Of a stretch of DNA of 64,000 nucleotides, positions 1 through 12,900 are shown one piece after another. The notes beneath the pieces were generated by a model. That model was not told the DNA's origin. It saw only the letters and a program-made list of their open reading frames with translations, and did not search any database. The stretch spans positions 496,001 through 560,000 of the forward strand of contig OZ006978.1 of NCBI GenBank assembly GCA_963931155.1, written 5' to 3'. How positions within the stretch are numbered: position 1 is the first letter of the stretch; each line of letters begins with the position of its first letter. This DNA comes from CALXVA01 sp944392465. GTDB lineage: Bacteria; Bacillota; Clostridia; TANB77; CAG-508. The translations under genes and the position numbers were made by a program.

Positions 1-2704
1 TATACCATTATTTTATATTCTTCATTTGGTGTTAGGTCTTCATATGTTTTTCTTTCATATTCTGCATTTGTTTGCATTTCGCTTAAGTCTATTAATTTAT
101 TGTCTTTATCTCTTACTTCTATTCTTACTTTGTTTGTTAATACTGCATTATCTATATCTTCTATTCTCATGTCTAGGTCTATCATTGTGCCTATTACAAA
201 TTGGTTCTTTATTTGTACTTCTGCTGGCATTTTTAGTGTTATTAATTGTTCTAGGTTTTGCTTATCTTCTACTACTTCTTCTACTGTTCCTTGTCTTACT
301 GTTGTTATTACATCTATTCTATATTTTGTGTTTGAGCTTAGTTGCTCTATACTTAGTTCCACTTCTTCTGATGTTTTTATTTGTTGGACTTGCTCTTGTG
401 TGAATGTTATGCGTTGGACTTCTGTTTCTTTTTGTTCTTCTTCTCCTTGTTGTCCATCGTTATCTGTATTTTTACCTTGGTCATATATAACTACTTCCAC
501 TTTATCTAGTATTGCTAAAAGTCTCGCATCTGTTTGATTTGCATCTATACTTATTCCTAGGTTCATTGAGTTTTGTGTTATTTCTTTAGCATCTATTTTT
601 ACTTGCATGTATCCTAGTGATGCTAGTGGTCTTGTTACAAAACTTCCTCTTCCTAGTTCTGCATTTTCTTTTACTCCTGTTCCATCTTCTAAGTCGTAGT
701 CTCCATAGATTACTATTTGATAATATCCATTTGGATCTAGGTCGTTGAATTTCAATGTTTCTTTGTGTCCGTCATTTATGTTTTCTCCTTCACCAACTTG
801 TCCGTTGTTTGAGACATTACTATTTTCACTTCCTAACATCCCTTGTTTTACTATATCTCCACTTGGGTTTGTTATTTCATATCTATAGTTTTCTAGTTTT
901 ACATTATCTTTATTATTTAGTACTACTTCTATCTCTATTTCTGTTACATCTTGTTTCGTTGGTCTTATACTTGCTGTTGGCATTTGTTTTGATGTTATTG
1001 TTTCTCCTTCATTGTTCTTCTCTTTTAGTTCATTTCCAAATCTATCATATGCTGTAATTTTGTATTTTATCTTACTATTTGATATTAAACTTTCACTTGT
1101 TTGGTATGTTATTTCTTTTCCTGTTTTTATATCATTTACTTGGTTATTGCTTAATCTATATGCCACATCTCCTATCTCTACTTGCAACCTCGATATTCCT
1201 TTTATTACTTCTTCGTCTATGTTATTGTTTATTTTTAGATTTTTTACTTCTATTTTATTTGAGTATATTTCTCCATTTTGGAAACTAAAGTCTATTGTTC
1301 CTAATGTATCTATTGATTTTGTTGTTACTTTTCCATTGTAGAATTCTTCTTGTTGTTCTACTTTATTTTCATCTGTGTAGTAGAATATTCCTTTTATTTC
1401 ATATTCTGAGCTTGGTTGTAAGTTTGATATCTCTACTTCTCCTACTTTTGTTGCAAATACTCTTCTATTTAGTCTCCCATCTAAGTATATTTCAAATGTA
1501 ATTCCTCTTGAAATCACATTTGCTCTATCTCTTACTGATAGGTTTGTGGTTGCTGAATATACTCCTGTTTCAAAATCTGTACAATTTACTTCTGGTTTTT
1601 TCCACATTCCTTCCTGCCATTCGTCTTCGTTGTTATCGTTATTATCTGGGTTTATTATATTTTGATTATTGCTTATATTATTGTTTTGCTGTATTGTTTC
1701 TTCTGCAGTTGTATTTTCTTCGTTTGTAGTATTTTTTACATCGTCTTCTTTTGTTTCGTTTGTTGCATTTTCTTCGTTGTTAATGTTTGCGTTGTTATCT
1801 TCTGTTTTTAAAATCTCTAATCTCTCTAGTAATGTTTTATATGTTATTGTTTCTCCATTTATCTTTGTTTTTGAATCTGGGTCTATTGGTTTTATTTCTT
1901 TATATTGCAAATAGCTGTCTTTTAAATTATCGTTCTTATTATTTCCTTGATTTTCTTTTTGTTTGCTTTCTGCATTATTATTTACTTCACTATTTATTCT
2001 ATCTTCTGTACCGTTATTTTCTTCATTATTTTCATTTTGCTCGTTTTTTCCTTGCATACCTTCCATCTCATAATATGCTATATGGTCTTCTGCAAAATAT
2101 ATGTTACTAAATTCTTTTATTGTATACTCTCCTGTTGCTGTTGTTATTGTTATTGGTTCTACATTTGTGTATATTTCATCTTCACTTTTTAGGAATAAGT
2201 ACTTATTTCCATCTGCTCTTGTTATATCTGCTCCATTATACATTACTCCATCTGCCATCATAAAGTCTGGGTATCCTTCTACTTCTTCATAGTTTACCGT
2301 TATTAATTTTGTATTTTTTCCTAAGTTTAGTAATGCATTTCCTTCATTTATGTATATTGGATAATTTATATCTATCTCTTTTTTATCATCTTCTCCTATG
2401 TAATATGTATTTAATCTTTTATACAATAAATCATTCTCTTGTACAGCAATTAAGCCCAAGTATGGTGCTAACTTGGACTTATCACTACTCTTTAAGTTCT
2501 CCACCATCTCTTTTCCTTCTATTGCATATCCACTATATGTTATTATTTGCTCTGGTGAATACCTTAAAAATATATAATATATTACTACTAGTATTATTAG
2601 CATTACAACTATTCCTACTAGTATGAATACTGGTAGGTTATTTAATAGTGTAGCTCTCTCTCTCTCTCTCTCTCTAGAGCCATGCGGTTTTTACGTTTTA
2701 TCAT
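1..2704 (-). CDS. Giant surface protein, copy A: 5' part only, phase-OFF
   Basis: This is the first ~900 codons of a second copy of the giant surface protein encoded at 3984-13612; it continues past the left edge. Seen: DNA from 1 to ~2704 matches ~10870-13612 closely, with a few divergent patches (e.g. ~820-840, ~1650-1750, ~1990-2060). The start codon is ATG at 2704 behind a GGAAAG ribosome site, giving MIKRKNRMALE, then an (AG)11 tract. With 11 repeats the frame runs on to E-L-H-Y-stop, so the long frame is not entered. No start codon lies in the long frame between an upstream stop and the membrane segment. Beyond the tract the long frame looks open to the window edge. I infer a reversibly silenced gene rather than a dead one; a 10- or 13-unit tract would restore it. 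The product would have one N-terminal membrane segment followed by fibronectin-like domains outside the cell. Confidence 0.85.
2654..2675 (-). repeat. (AG)11 coding tract of copy A, frame OFF
   Basis: Eleven CT units on the plus strand (AG on the coding strand) lie nine codons after the copy A start and would encode alternating Glu and Arg. The 22 bases leave the downstream membrane-anchor frame out of phase and lead to a TAA just after the tract. The paralogue has 13 units and is in phase. Confidence 0.92.
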
Positions 2705-3035
2705 ATTTTACTCTTTCCTTTCATTTGTTTTTTAGGGCTTTTATCTTATTTTTTATTTTTACAAAACAAGCCAGTCCTCCTTTTATAAATTATCTTGTTT
2801 CTTGTACCAATGGGGTCTGGCTCCAATGCCATTTTTATTATATCATAACTGCTTTAATTTTGAATACACTTTTTTACTTTTTTATAAATTAATTCATTTT
2901 TTACCTTTTTTATAACACCATTGCTTGGCAATTAGTTAAAATAAACTTGATATAACTTATTCATCACTTTCAAAAGTAACTTTATAAAAAATTGAGGAAG
3001 TAAATAATTATAATTTTACTTCCCCAATTTTATCA
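2705..3035. other. Intergenic region between the KilA-N gene and copy A
   Basis: This 331-bp AT-rich gap holds the leader of copy A, a degraded copy of the 31-bp dispersed repeat (around 2811-2842, core CCAATGGGGTCTG) and, at its right end, the terminator of the KilA-N gene. I see no gene in it. Confidence 0.6.
2988..3031 (-). terminator. Terminator hairpin after the KilA-N gene
   Basis: Two 17-base arms (2988-3004 and 3015-3031) pair with one mismatch around a 10-base loop. Arms end in A/T runs, as expected of an intrinsic terminator. It lies four bases beyond the stop of the KilA-N gene. Confidence 0.75.
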
Positions 3036-3896
3036 TTACTCTAATTTTAGTTGAGTATCCATTTTTTCTAATCTACGAACACTACTATTATTTTTTAGTA
3101 ATTCAAGTTGCTTTTTAGCTGTATTATTCAATTTTACAATTCTTTCACTTTGAGAAATTCCATTTGTTATCATTTCAGCATTTAGGTTTTCAAGATTTGT
3201 TAAAACAATCAAATGTAAAATATCTGCATAATCTCGAATATTACCACTTAAATTAGGATTTTTTTCTCTCCATTCCTTTGCTGTCATTCCAAATAAAGCA
3301 ACATTTAAAACATCTGCCTCATTCGCATAGACATATTGCCTTTGTTTTTTCGTTAATGTTGGAACAATAAATTCCTTTACACTATCTGTGTGAATAATAT
3401 AATTAGTTTTAGATAATTCTCTTTTTACAGACCACTCAATTTTGTTTTGATATGCTTCATTAATTTTTAATCTTTCAAATTCAGTTATTAAGTATAACTT
3501 AAATTCCGGACTTAGCCAACTAGCAAACTCAAATGCTATATCTGGATGTGCAAATGTTCCAATGCTGTATCTCCCTCCTTTTGCGATGATTCCTATACTA
3601 TTTGTTCTTTTTATCCATTGAGTAGGAGACATCGCAAAAGAGTTTTTTCCATATTCTGTTTTAATTTGGTCGAATTCGACCAAATTAAAATTAACATTAT
3701 GTAATTCTTCCCAAAGACCAATATAGTCAATTGTACTAACTCTTCTTAACCAATTTTTTACTGTAAAAGATGGATCGCTCGAATTTTGATATTTGGCTAA
3801 ATCAGTTAATGATATAAAATCCGTTTTATCAATTCTAATAACACTTATTGGCATATTTTTTACTACTATTTTAGTTTTAATGAGTTCATTTTTCAT
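3036..3896 (-). CDS. KilA-N domain DNA-binding protein, phage-antirepressor type
   Basis: A 286-aa soluble protein. The first ~120 residues have the look of a KilA-N domain: a short beta start, ISLTDLAKY, a NWLRR stretch and a conserved aromatic-rich region ending at FAHPDIAFEFASWLSPEFK (about residues 110-130). The rest is helical and resembles the C-terminal part of chromosomal KilA-N proteins found in many gut Clostridia. The family binds DNA and is common in phages and mobile elements; its chromosomal role is generally unknown. The start is ATG at 3896 after AGAGGT. It sits alone between the two giant surface-protein genes, on the same strand, with its own terminator. I infer accessory cargo, possibly inserted when the giant gene was duplicated; a regulatory link to the neighbours is only a guess. 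Confidence 0.75.
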   Translation of the reverse strand: MKNELIKTKIVVKNMPISVIRIDKTDFISLTDLAKYQNSSDPSFTVKNWLRRVSTIDYIGLWEELHNVNFNLVEFDQIKTEYGKNSFAMSPTQWIKRTNSIGIIAKGGRYSIGTFAHPDIAFEFASWLSPEFKLYLITEFERLKINEAYQNKIEWSVKRELSKTNYIIHTDSVKEFIVPTLTKKQRQYVYANEADVLNVALFGMTAKEWREKNPNLSGNIRDYADILHLIVLTNLENLNAEMITNGISQSERIVKLNNTAKKQLELLKNNSSVRRLEKMDTQLKLE

Positions 3897-3983
3897 GAAT
3901 AATTACCTCTTTCGCACTTTTAAATTTTACGTTTATTATAAACATTTGTTTAGTGTGTGTCAAGTAAATAATAATTATTCTCA

Positions 3984-6900
3984 TTATTTTATTTTTACAT
4001 TATTTTTTATAACTACTTTTCTTAGAATAATCAATGCTACTACTGCTACAACAATTATTGCAATTACTATTATTGCCCCATTTGTTTGTGGTTTTGTTTC
4101 TTCTTTTGCATTATACCCATATATTCCTTCTAAGCCATTTTGTTCTATTTTTTCTGTTTCTGATACTGGTATTTCTTCACTTCCTTTTAGTATTTCATTT
4201 TCGCTGTATATTTCGTACTTTCCAGTTTCCGCATCGTATATGGTTATGTAATCGTTATCTATGGTTGGAGTTATTTCATTGGTTGTGTTACCATTGCCAT
4301 TTGTATTGCCTGAACTATCTATACTTGAACTGTTGCTACCAAAATCATTTCCGTTTTGTTTTTGATTATTGTTTTTTAAAATATTGATATTCTCATTTTG
4401 ATTTTCTTTATCCGAAGTTATACCTGTCACTTGCTCTATTGCTTTTTCTATCGGTAATTCTGCAAGTTTTTGTTCTAACTCTTTGCTTTTTTCATATTCT
4501 TGTCTCTTTTCCTCATAATCATTCCATATATTCTCTATACTTCCTGCAATATAGTCTGTTAGTCCTTCATCTGCTTTTTCGTTAGTTTCATATATTACTT
4601 CTCCACTTACATAATTGAATACTATTACTTTTCCTGTGCTATATAGCACCATTACTTCTGTTTTTTCTTCATCTGTATTTTGTACTATTTGTTTTATATT
4701 TCTTGTTAAGAAATTGTCTGGGTATTTTAGCATTTCTTTTAAGTCTACTAATTCTCCCGATGTGTTTAGTATTGTTTGGTATTCTTTGTTGTTGTAATTA
4801 TCTGTTATGCTGTTTCCAATTTTCATATCTAATGAGTTTGAAAGTGCTGATAGTTTTCCGCTTCTTACATTGTATACTTGCAGTTTTATATTTCCGTTTA
4901 CTTTGCTGTATGTTCCATATACTTCTATTGTGTTTCCTTTATATTCATATGTGTTAAGTGGCTTTGGTGTTTGTTCTAAGTATGTTTCTTTATCTTGTTC
5001 TAAGTAAGTTTGCAAGGTATTTGCATTATTACTTAGACTTGTCTCTTCGTTTTCCACAATTTCACCTGTTGCAATGTTCATAACTGTGCAATCACTTCTT
5101 AAAGCATATCCTTCATATACATTCACATATTCGCCTTGTTGTAATTCTCCATTTACATATAAGTTTGTTCCTAATAAATACGCATTGTTTCCTCCAACTA
5201 AGCTTGCTTCACTTCTTACATCTTCAGGTATTTTTGTAATTATCTTTTCTTCTTGTCCATTACTTAATTTTAATTCTATTGTGTCGTTAAAGTTATATTT
5301 GAATGTATATGTTTGATTTGAACTATTACTTAATTCTATTGTTTCTTGCTCTTGCCCATTGATGAAATATGTGAATTTTGTTAATGTAGTTGAATTTTCA
5401 GAATTTTGTTCTGCTTGTTGCACATTAATTTTTTCTTTTGTATTTTCTTTATTTATTATTAGTTTTGTTTCTGATTGAACAGAAGCTGAATTCTCATTTA
5501 CTTCAACATTATAATTTTTTGTTACTTCATTAAAATCTATGTTTATTTCATTTACTGAAATTGGATATACTGTATAACTTGGTAGTGTATTTTCGGTTTT
5601 TATACTATTTTGAGCTGTTATATCATTCTGCGTTGTGGCATTGTTTTGATTGTCATTTCCATCGTTACTTTCACTTAATAAGCTTATCTCTGTAATTTCT
5701 GGGTCTACCGGTAAGTCTACTCCTGTTTGTAATTCTGGTTGATATAAATATTCGTTTTTTATTGTTGGATATTTTCCTTCTGCCAATCTTTCATAGTTCC
5801 AATATGTTGTTCCTAATCCTATTTTATTTGAATATGTGTTTTGATTTTCTAAATCTGCTCTCACTAAATATTGGTTAGTATTAATATTATCATTTGTTGC
5901 ATATACATAATCACCGTTTAATTTACTATATTTATATACATATGTGTTTTTAATGTAAGCATTTTCATCTGGTCTACCACCTATGATTAGTGAACCAGTT
6001 GATGCGTTTGTACTTGTTACATCTGCATCTATGTAGTTATTATAATAGAATGATGTATCTCTATATATTTCTTTTGCTATATCTCCTATCATTCCTCCTG
6101 ATTTTGTCTGAGAGTTAATTTTACTGTTTTTTACAAGTGTACTACCTATCCTAACATACATCGAATCACCTGTTGTTTTGCTATTATCTATGTATCCCAC
6201 AATTCCTCCTGCGGAATGATTTTCAGCTTTTATTTCAGCATTTACATATGAGTTAGCTATCGTAGAATAGCTTCCATACCCTATTAATCCTCCCACATAA
6301 CAGTTTCCGAGATATTTCTGTGTTTTCTACAAATCCATAGCCTATTGATGCCGTTCCTATAGAGTTAACTAAACTATTAGTTATTCCTCCAGTATATTCT
6401 CCATTATTTTTTATTATTGAATTAGTTACGCCTGCATAATAAGTGGAAGACCAAACACATTGTCCTACTACTCCTCCGACATAAGAAGAATTGCTTGATG
6501 ATCCAATTATAGAAGTCTCATTAACAGAAACATAGCTTAAATTATTCGTACCTCTGCTTCCGAAAGCTCCTCCTATACAAGTTTCGCCAACTATATTAGA
6601 TTCATTTACCATTACATATTTTGTTTCACAACTACTAGCCGCACCAGCAATTCCCCCAACATAACGTCCTCCAGTTATCTCAACAGATTTTGCTTCTAAT
6701 GTATTAAGAGCACATCCACTAAAATAACCAGCAATTCCTCCGGTATAATCTTTTGCTCCTGATATATCACTTTCTTCTATATGCACATTATTAATTGTAC
6801 TATTTGAATTTCTATAATTGCCTAACACTCCACCACAATAATAATTTCCACTTATATTTACTACTTTTGCTGTAATATTTTCTACTACACTATTTGAAGT

Positions 6901-9900
6901 ATTTTCTGCGTAACCAATCATACTTCCAATTGAACTATTCCCGCTGACCCAAACATTGTTTATATCCACATTTTTTATATTGCCAGAGTTTATACCACCA
7001 ATAGATCCTACATAAAGTAATTTTGGAGCTTTTATAGTAATGTCTTTAAATTTAATATTTACAATTTCTCCACTACTTGTTGCTATAACTCCAAAGTAAT
7101 TTTCTGTTTGTGCTGTATTAGTTAACATTATGTTTTCAAAAGCTATGTTTTTTATACTTGTTTTTATATTATTTATTAATCCTGTATTTCCTTCATTAAA
7201 TTCTAATGTAATATTTTTTAATGTGTATACGTTGTTTTCTGCTTCTAATCTATTTACTGTTATATTATTTTTTACGTTAGATTTTCCATTAAAATCTATA
7301 TCTGCCATTAATCTATAGTTTTGATATGTTCCTTCTTCTATTGATTGCCAATCTTCATATGTATATATTTCTTTATAAAATTGTACTTTTACCTCGTTTT
7401 CTACTTCTTTCGTTTTTTGTTCTTGTGAATTATCTGTTTTATATTGTATTCCGACTAATTTATAACTATCATAATACCTTGTTGGCATACTCCTTACAGT
7501 AATACTTGTTACTCCGTTTTGTGTAACATTTCTTATTATTTCCATAATCTGCATATCTTCTATGAGTATTCCTGTTATTTTTATTTCTGTTGGATTTTTT
7601 ATTTTTACTGTTACTTCTGCTTCTGTTGTATTAGGCTTTGTTGCTTGAATATTTTCTACTTCTAAATCTATACTTTCTAACATCTTACTATCATCTAAAA
7701 ATATATCTTCTTGATTTGGTAAAAGTATAGTTCCTTCTTCATTGTATAGCTTTGGTAATATTTCTTCTTCTCTTTTATCATAATTATAGCTTTCTCCTAA
7801 ATTTAAGTTCAATACTCCTTCTTTTCTTAACAATGTAGCACCTTTTGTTTCATCACTATTATAACCATTTAATAATTGATTTTCGTATGCATAATTACTA
7901 TTGATTGTATTAGTAATATTTCCTACGATTCTATTTAAAGCATTTAATCCAGATGTAGTATATATATTTCCAATACTAATATTGTTATTTACTTCTCCGG
8001 AATTTAGATTACCAACGATCCCTCCAACATTATCATTGGTAGTTGAAATATTTACTTTTGAGTAACAATTATCTATCTCTACTACGTTTAAGTACCCCGC
8101 AATTCCTCCAACATTTTTTCCTTGCGATTTTATTTTTCCTTCTGTATAACAATTTGAAATTTTTAAAGCCCCGTTTCCATAACCAACTAGTCCCCCAACT
8201 CCTGATTTAACTCCTATTGATACTTCTAAATCTAAACCTGTCACAAAACTATTACTTATTGTAGTATTTTCAGAATTTCCAAGTATTCCTCCAACTATTA
8301 AGGTTGCTTGATTCCCTGTTGTCTTAATTTTGATATTTTTTATAGAGCAGTTATTTATATAGCAACCACCGGTCTCCATAAATCATTCCTCCAACATAAC
8401 CACTACTAGATTTAAAAATATTAACATTGCTCATATGAACATTATTAAATTTAGAACCCGAACCTGCATAATTAATTAATCCACCTAGTGTTGTAGTTTC
8501 TTGATTAAAATTGTTTATATACATATTTTCCAAAACTCCATAAAATCCTCTAAACAATTCATTATCATTTGTTAAATTTATGTTTGATATCGTATGACCA
8601 TCTCCATTTATTATTCCATATAAATCTATGTCTATTGCTATAGTATTTGCTTCATTCACAAAGTTCAAATCTGTCATTAACATATAATTTTCTGTTGGTG
8701 AGTCTGATATTTCTTTCCAATCATTTATATTCCATATTTCTTTATATAAATCTACATTTATTACCCTTTCTCCTTCTTCATATTTTCTTGTATATGAACT
8801 TTCAAATGCTCCTTTAGTACTTAAACTTAAAACATCATAGCTTGACACACATATATCCGGATTTTTTAGCTCTGCTATTACTGTACTTTTTCCATTGTTA
8901 TATTCTTGTGAAAGTATTTCTACATCTAAATTAGCTATCTGTATATCACTTATTATTTCTGACGATGGATTATTCACACTAAATTGTACTTTTACTTTGT
9001 TAGTTCCTTGTTCCAATACTTTGGTAGATAATATATCTGGCAAATCACTATCATCCACTTCTGGTAACTCTATAAAGTCTTGTGCTGGCATACAATCCGG
9101 CATATTTATTTGAGGATAATATCCTTCATTTACTAATTCATCAACTATAAATGCATAATCACTATTTATTAGTTGATTTTGAAATTGTGAATCATATAAT
9201 AATAATTTGTTTCCTTTTGTTTCTAGTTCACTTGTAAATAATTCATCTGCAAAATAATAGTTATTATATATTTTCTTTGAGGTTTTATTTGCTACATTAG
9301 GACCAATTGTCAAATCAGTTTTTAATCCTGTTGTCACAGAATAACTATTTTGCACAATTGAGTTATCATTGTTATTTCCTACTAATAAACCTGTCTTTTG
9401 ACTAGTATAAATTGAATCAATACCTACTAAAGTAAATACATTTTCTAATATACTATTTCTATAGTTAGTGCTAACAAAGCAAGCAGGATTTCTAACTACT
9501 TTACTCATAGATTGAATGTTCTGACCGTAAATATAACCATTTCTTATATTTCCATAATTCCAATAGATTATTGAAGGCAATTCGGCATAAAGAGTTTCTT
9601 TATAATTAACCACAAAATTTTCTATTGTTCCGTAATTAGCATATCCCAACAAAATTATCGCATAATTTTCTTTTCTGTTTGTTTCAATTAGATTTATTTG
9701 TATATTACTTATATTTCCTGAATTAGTTTCGCAAAATCCTCCCATTAAACTTGCCCCTGTTGATTTATCTAGTTTTACGTTATAAACCAAATTTTCTATT
9801 ATTCCATTTTTTCCAATAGTAACAAAGTTGGGAGCTAGACTTCTATCTATTCCTCGAGTAAATGTATTTCCGTTAAAGTTAATAGAACCCTCAAAAGATA

Positions 9901-12900
9901 TATTATCATTTCCAAATCTATAAGAATGTGCCCATCCCCTCTCAGACACATCCAAATTATCTAGTACAATGTATTCTCCATATGGTTGTATTTTTAAAAA
10001 ATCATTTTCATTTAATATTCCCTTTAATTCTCTCGAGCTTTTGCTAGAAAATTCTTGTGAGTTTAGTTCGTAGAATCTTTCTCCTATTTTTACTAGAAGC
10101 TCTATATTATAATTTACATCTGGTTCTATATTGTATGTTTTTTGTGCATTTTCTACTTTGTTGTTTTCTCCTATTTCTTCATATCTTAATTCTTGTATTT
10201 GTTCATTATTTTTATATATTCTTATGTAGTAGTCGTTTGTTGCTATTTCATCTCTTTCATCATTTACTGTTACTACTATATTGGCGTTATATTCATACTT
10301 AAATTCTTCATAGTCTGTTTTTTTACTTCCTAGTTCTATTTGTAAGTCTTGTATTTCTACTAATGTATTAGCATCTACATAAAATCCAATATATCCTGTT
10401 GTTTTGAGTATAGTTGTATAATTATATTCTTGCCATTCATTATTTAAGTCCTTTATCCAATAATATGTTGTTACATCTGCGTTATTAAAATCATCATTCT
10501 TTTTTTCTATTATATTTAAATTTTTTGCATTGTCAGATTTTGCCTTAAAACTTATTGTTATTTCTTGACCTAAGTATTTGCTTAAATCATAATAAGTTAT
10601 ATTATTAGGCCATGTAGTTCCACCTAATGTAAGTATTTTGCTTTCTTCGTTATAACTTAAACCATAATTACCGCTAGTATCAAAACACTTTTCATACCAG
10701 TTTACTTTTGAGCTTACATCTACTAAGTTCTTTCCTGTTGGTGTTTTTGCCAGTCCTATTAAATCTAGCTTTCCACTTATTCCTGTTTCTGTTACTATTT
10801 TTATTTCTTTTAATACATAATCTGCCTCATATGTTTCATCTGTGCTTCCTATGTTGTATTGTGGAGCATATACTATTATTCTATATTCTTCATTAGGTGT
10901 TAAATCTTCATATGTTTTCCTTTCATATTCCGCATTTGTCTGCATTTCACTTAAGTCTATTAATTTATTGTCTTTATCTCTTACCTCTATTCTTACTTTA
11001 TTTGTTAATACTGCATTATCTATGTCTTCTATTCTCATATCTAAGTCTATCATTGTGCCTATTACAAATTGGTTCTTTATTTGTACTTCTGCTGACATTT
11101 TTAGTGTTATTAATTGTTCTATGTTTTGTTTATCTTCTACTACTTCTTCTACCGTTCCTTGTTTTACTGTGGTTATTACATCTATTCTATATTTTGTGTT
11201 TGAGTTTAGTTGTTGTAGACTTAGCTCTACCTCTTCTGCTACTTTTAGTTGTTCTACTTGTTCTTTTGTTAGGGTTATACGTTGAATTTCAGTTTCTTTG
11301 CTTTGTTCTTCTTGTCCTTGATTAATTTGGTCGCTATTTTTTCCTTGGTCATATATAACTACTTCCACTTTATCTAGTATTGCTAAAAGTCTTGCATCTG
11401 TCTGATTTGCATCTATACTTATTCCTAGGTTCATTGAATTTTGTGTTATTTCTTTATCATCTATTTTTACTTGCATATATCCTAGTGATGCTAGTGGTCT
11501 TGTTACAAAACTTCCTCTTCCTAGTTCTGCATTTTCTTTTACTCCTGTTCCATCTTCTAAGTCGTAGTCTCCATAGATTACTATTTGATAATATCCATTT
11601 GGGTCTAGGTCATTAAATTTTAATATTTCCTTGTATCCGTCATTTATGTTTTCTCCTGCTATCAGACTTCCATCTTCACCAATTTGTCCATTATTTGAAC
11701 CACTACCAGTTCCTAGCATTCCTTGTTTTACTATATCTCCACTTGGATTTGTTATTTCATATCTATAATTTTCCAGTTTTACATTATCTTTATTGTTTAA
11801 TACTACTTCTATCTCTATTTCTGTTACATCTTGTTTTGTTGGTCTTATACTTGCTGTTGGCATTTGCTTTGATGTTATTGTTTCTCCTTCATTGTTCTTC
11901 TCTTTTAGCTCATTTCCAAATCTATCATATGCTGTAATTTTGTATTTTATCTTACTATTTGATGTTAAACTTTCACTTGTTTGGTATGTTATTTCTTTTC
12001 CTGCTTTTATATCATTTACTTGGTTATTGCTTAATCTATATGCCACATCTCCTATCTCTACTTGCAACCTTGATATTCCTTTTATTACTTCTTCATCTAT
12101 GTTGTTGTTTATTTTTAGATTTTTTAGTTCTATTTTATTTGAATATATTTCTCCATTTTGGAAACTAAAGTCTATTGTTCCTAATGTGTCTATTGATTTT
12201 GTTGTTACTTTTCCATTATAGAATTCTTCTTGTTGCTCTATTCCATTCTCATCTGTATAATAGAATATTCCTTTTATTTCATATTCTGAGCTTGGTTGTA
12301 AGTTTGATATTTCTACTTCTCCTACTTTTGTTGCAAATACTCTTCTATTTAGTCTTCCATCTAAATATATTTCAAATGTAATTCCTCTTGAGATAACATT
12401 TGCTCTATCTTTTACTGATAGGTTTGTACTTATTGTATACACATCACTTTCAAAGTCTGTACATCTTACTTCTGGTTTTTCCCACATTCCTTCCTGCCAT
12501 TCGTCTTCGTTGTTATCGTTATTGTTATTTTCCGTATTTGTTATGTTTTGATTATTGCTGCCATTGGTTACCCCTGTTGTTTCTCCTGTGGTCGTATTTT
12601 CTTCGTTCTCTTCAATTTCCTCTGTGTCATATTCTTTTGTTTCGTTTGTTGCATTTTCTTCGTTGTTAATGTTTGCGTTGTTATCTTCTGTTTTTAAAAT
12701 CTCTAATCTCTCTAGTAATGTTTTATATGTTATTGTTTCTCCATTTATTTTTGTCTTTGAATCTGGGTCTATTGGTTTTATTTCTTTATATTGCAAATAG
12801 CTGTCTTTTAAATTATCGTTCTTATTATTTCCTTGATTTTCTTTTTGTTTGCTTTCTGCATTATTATTTGCTTCACTATTTGTTCTATCTTCTGTACCGT

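Noticed and set aside
26..2892. Many plus-strand open frames rich in Leu, Phe and Ser over 1-2.9 kb and 10-13.8 kb
   Set aside because: They are shadows of the minus-strand giant genes; composition is that of reversed Asn/Glu/Thr-rich coding DNA and they lack ribosome sites and known motifs.
6253..8379. Calling the three giant-gene frames three separate genes or a pseudogene
   Set aside because: The internal frames have no ribosome sites, the joined length divides evenly, both breaks occur at the same codon CGG, and other conserved genes show the same event.
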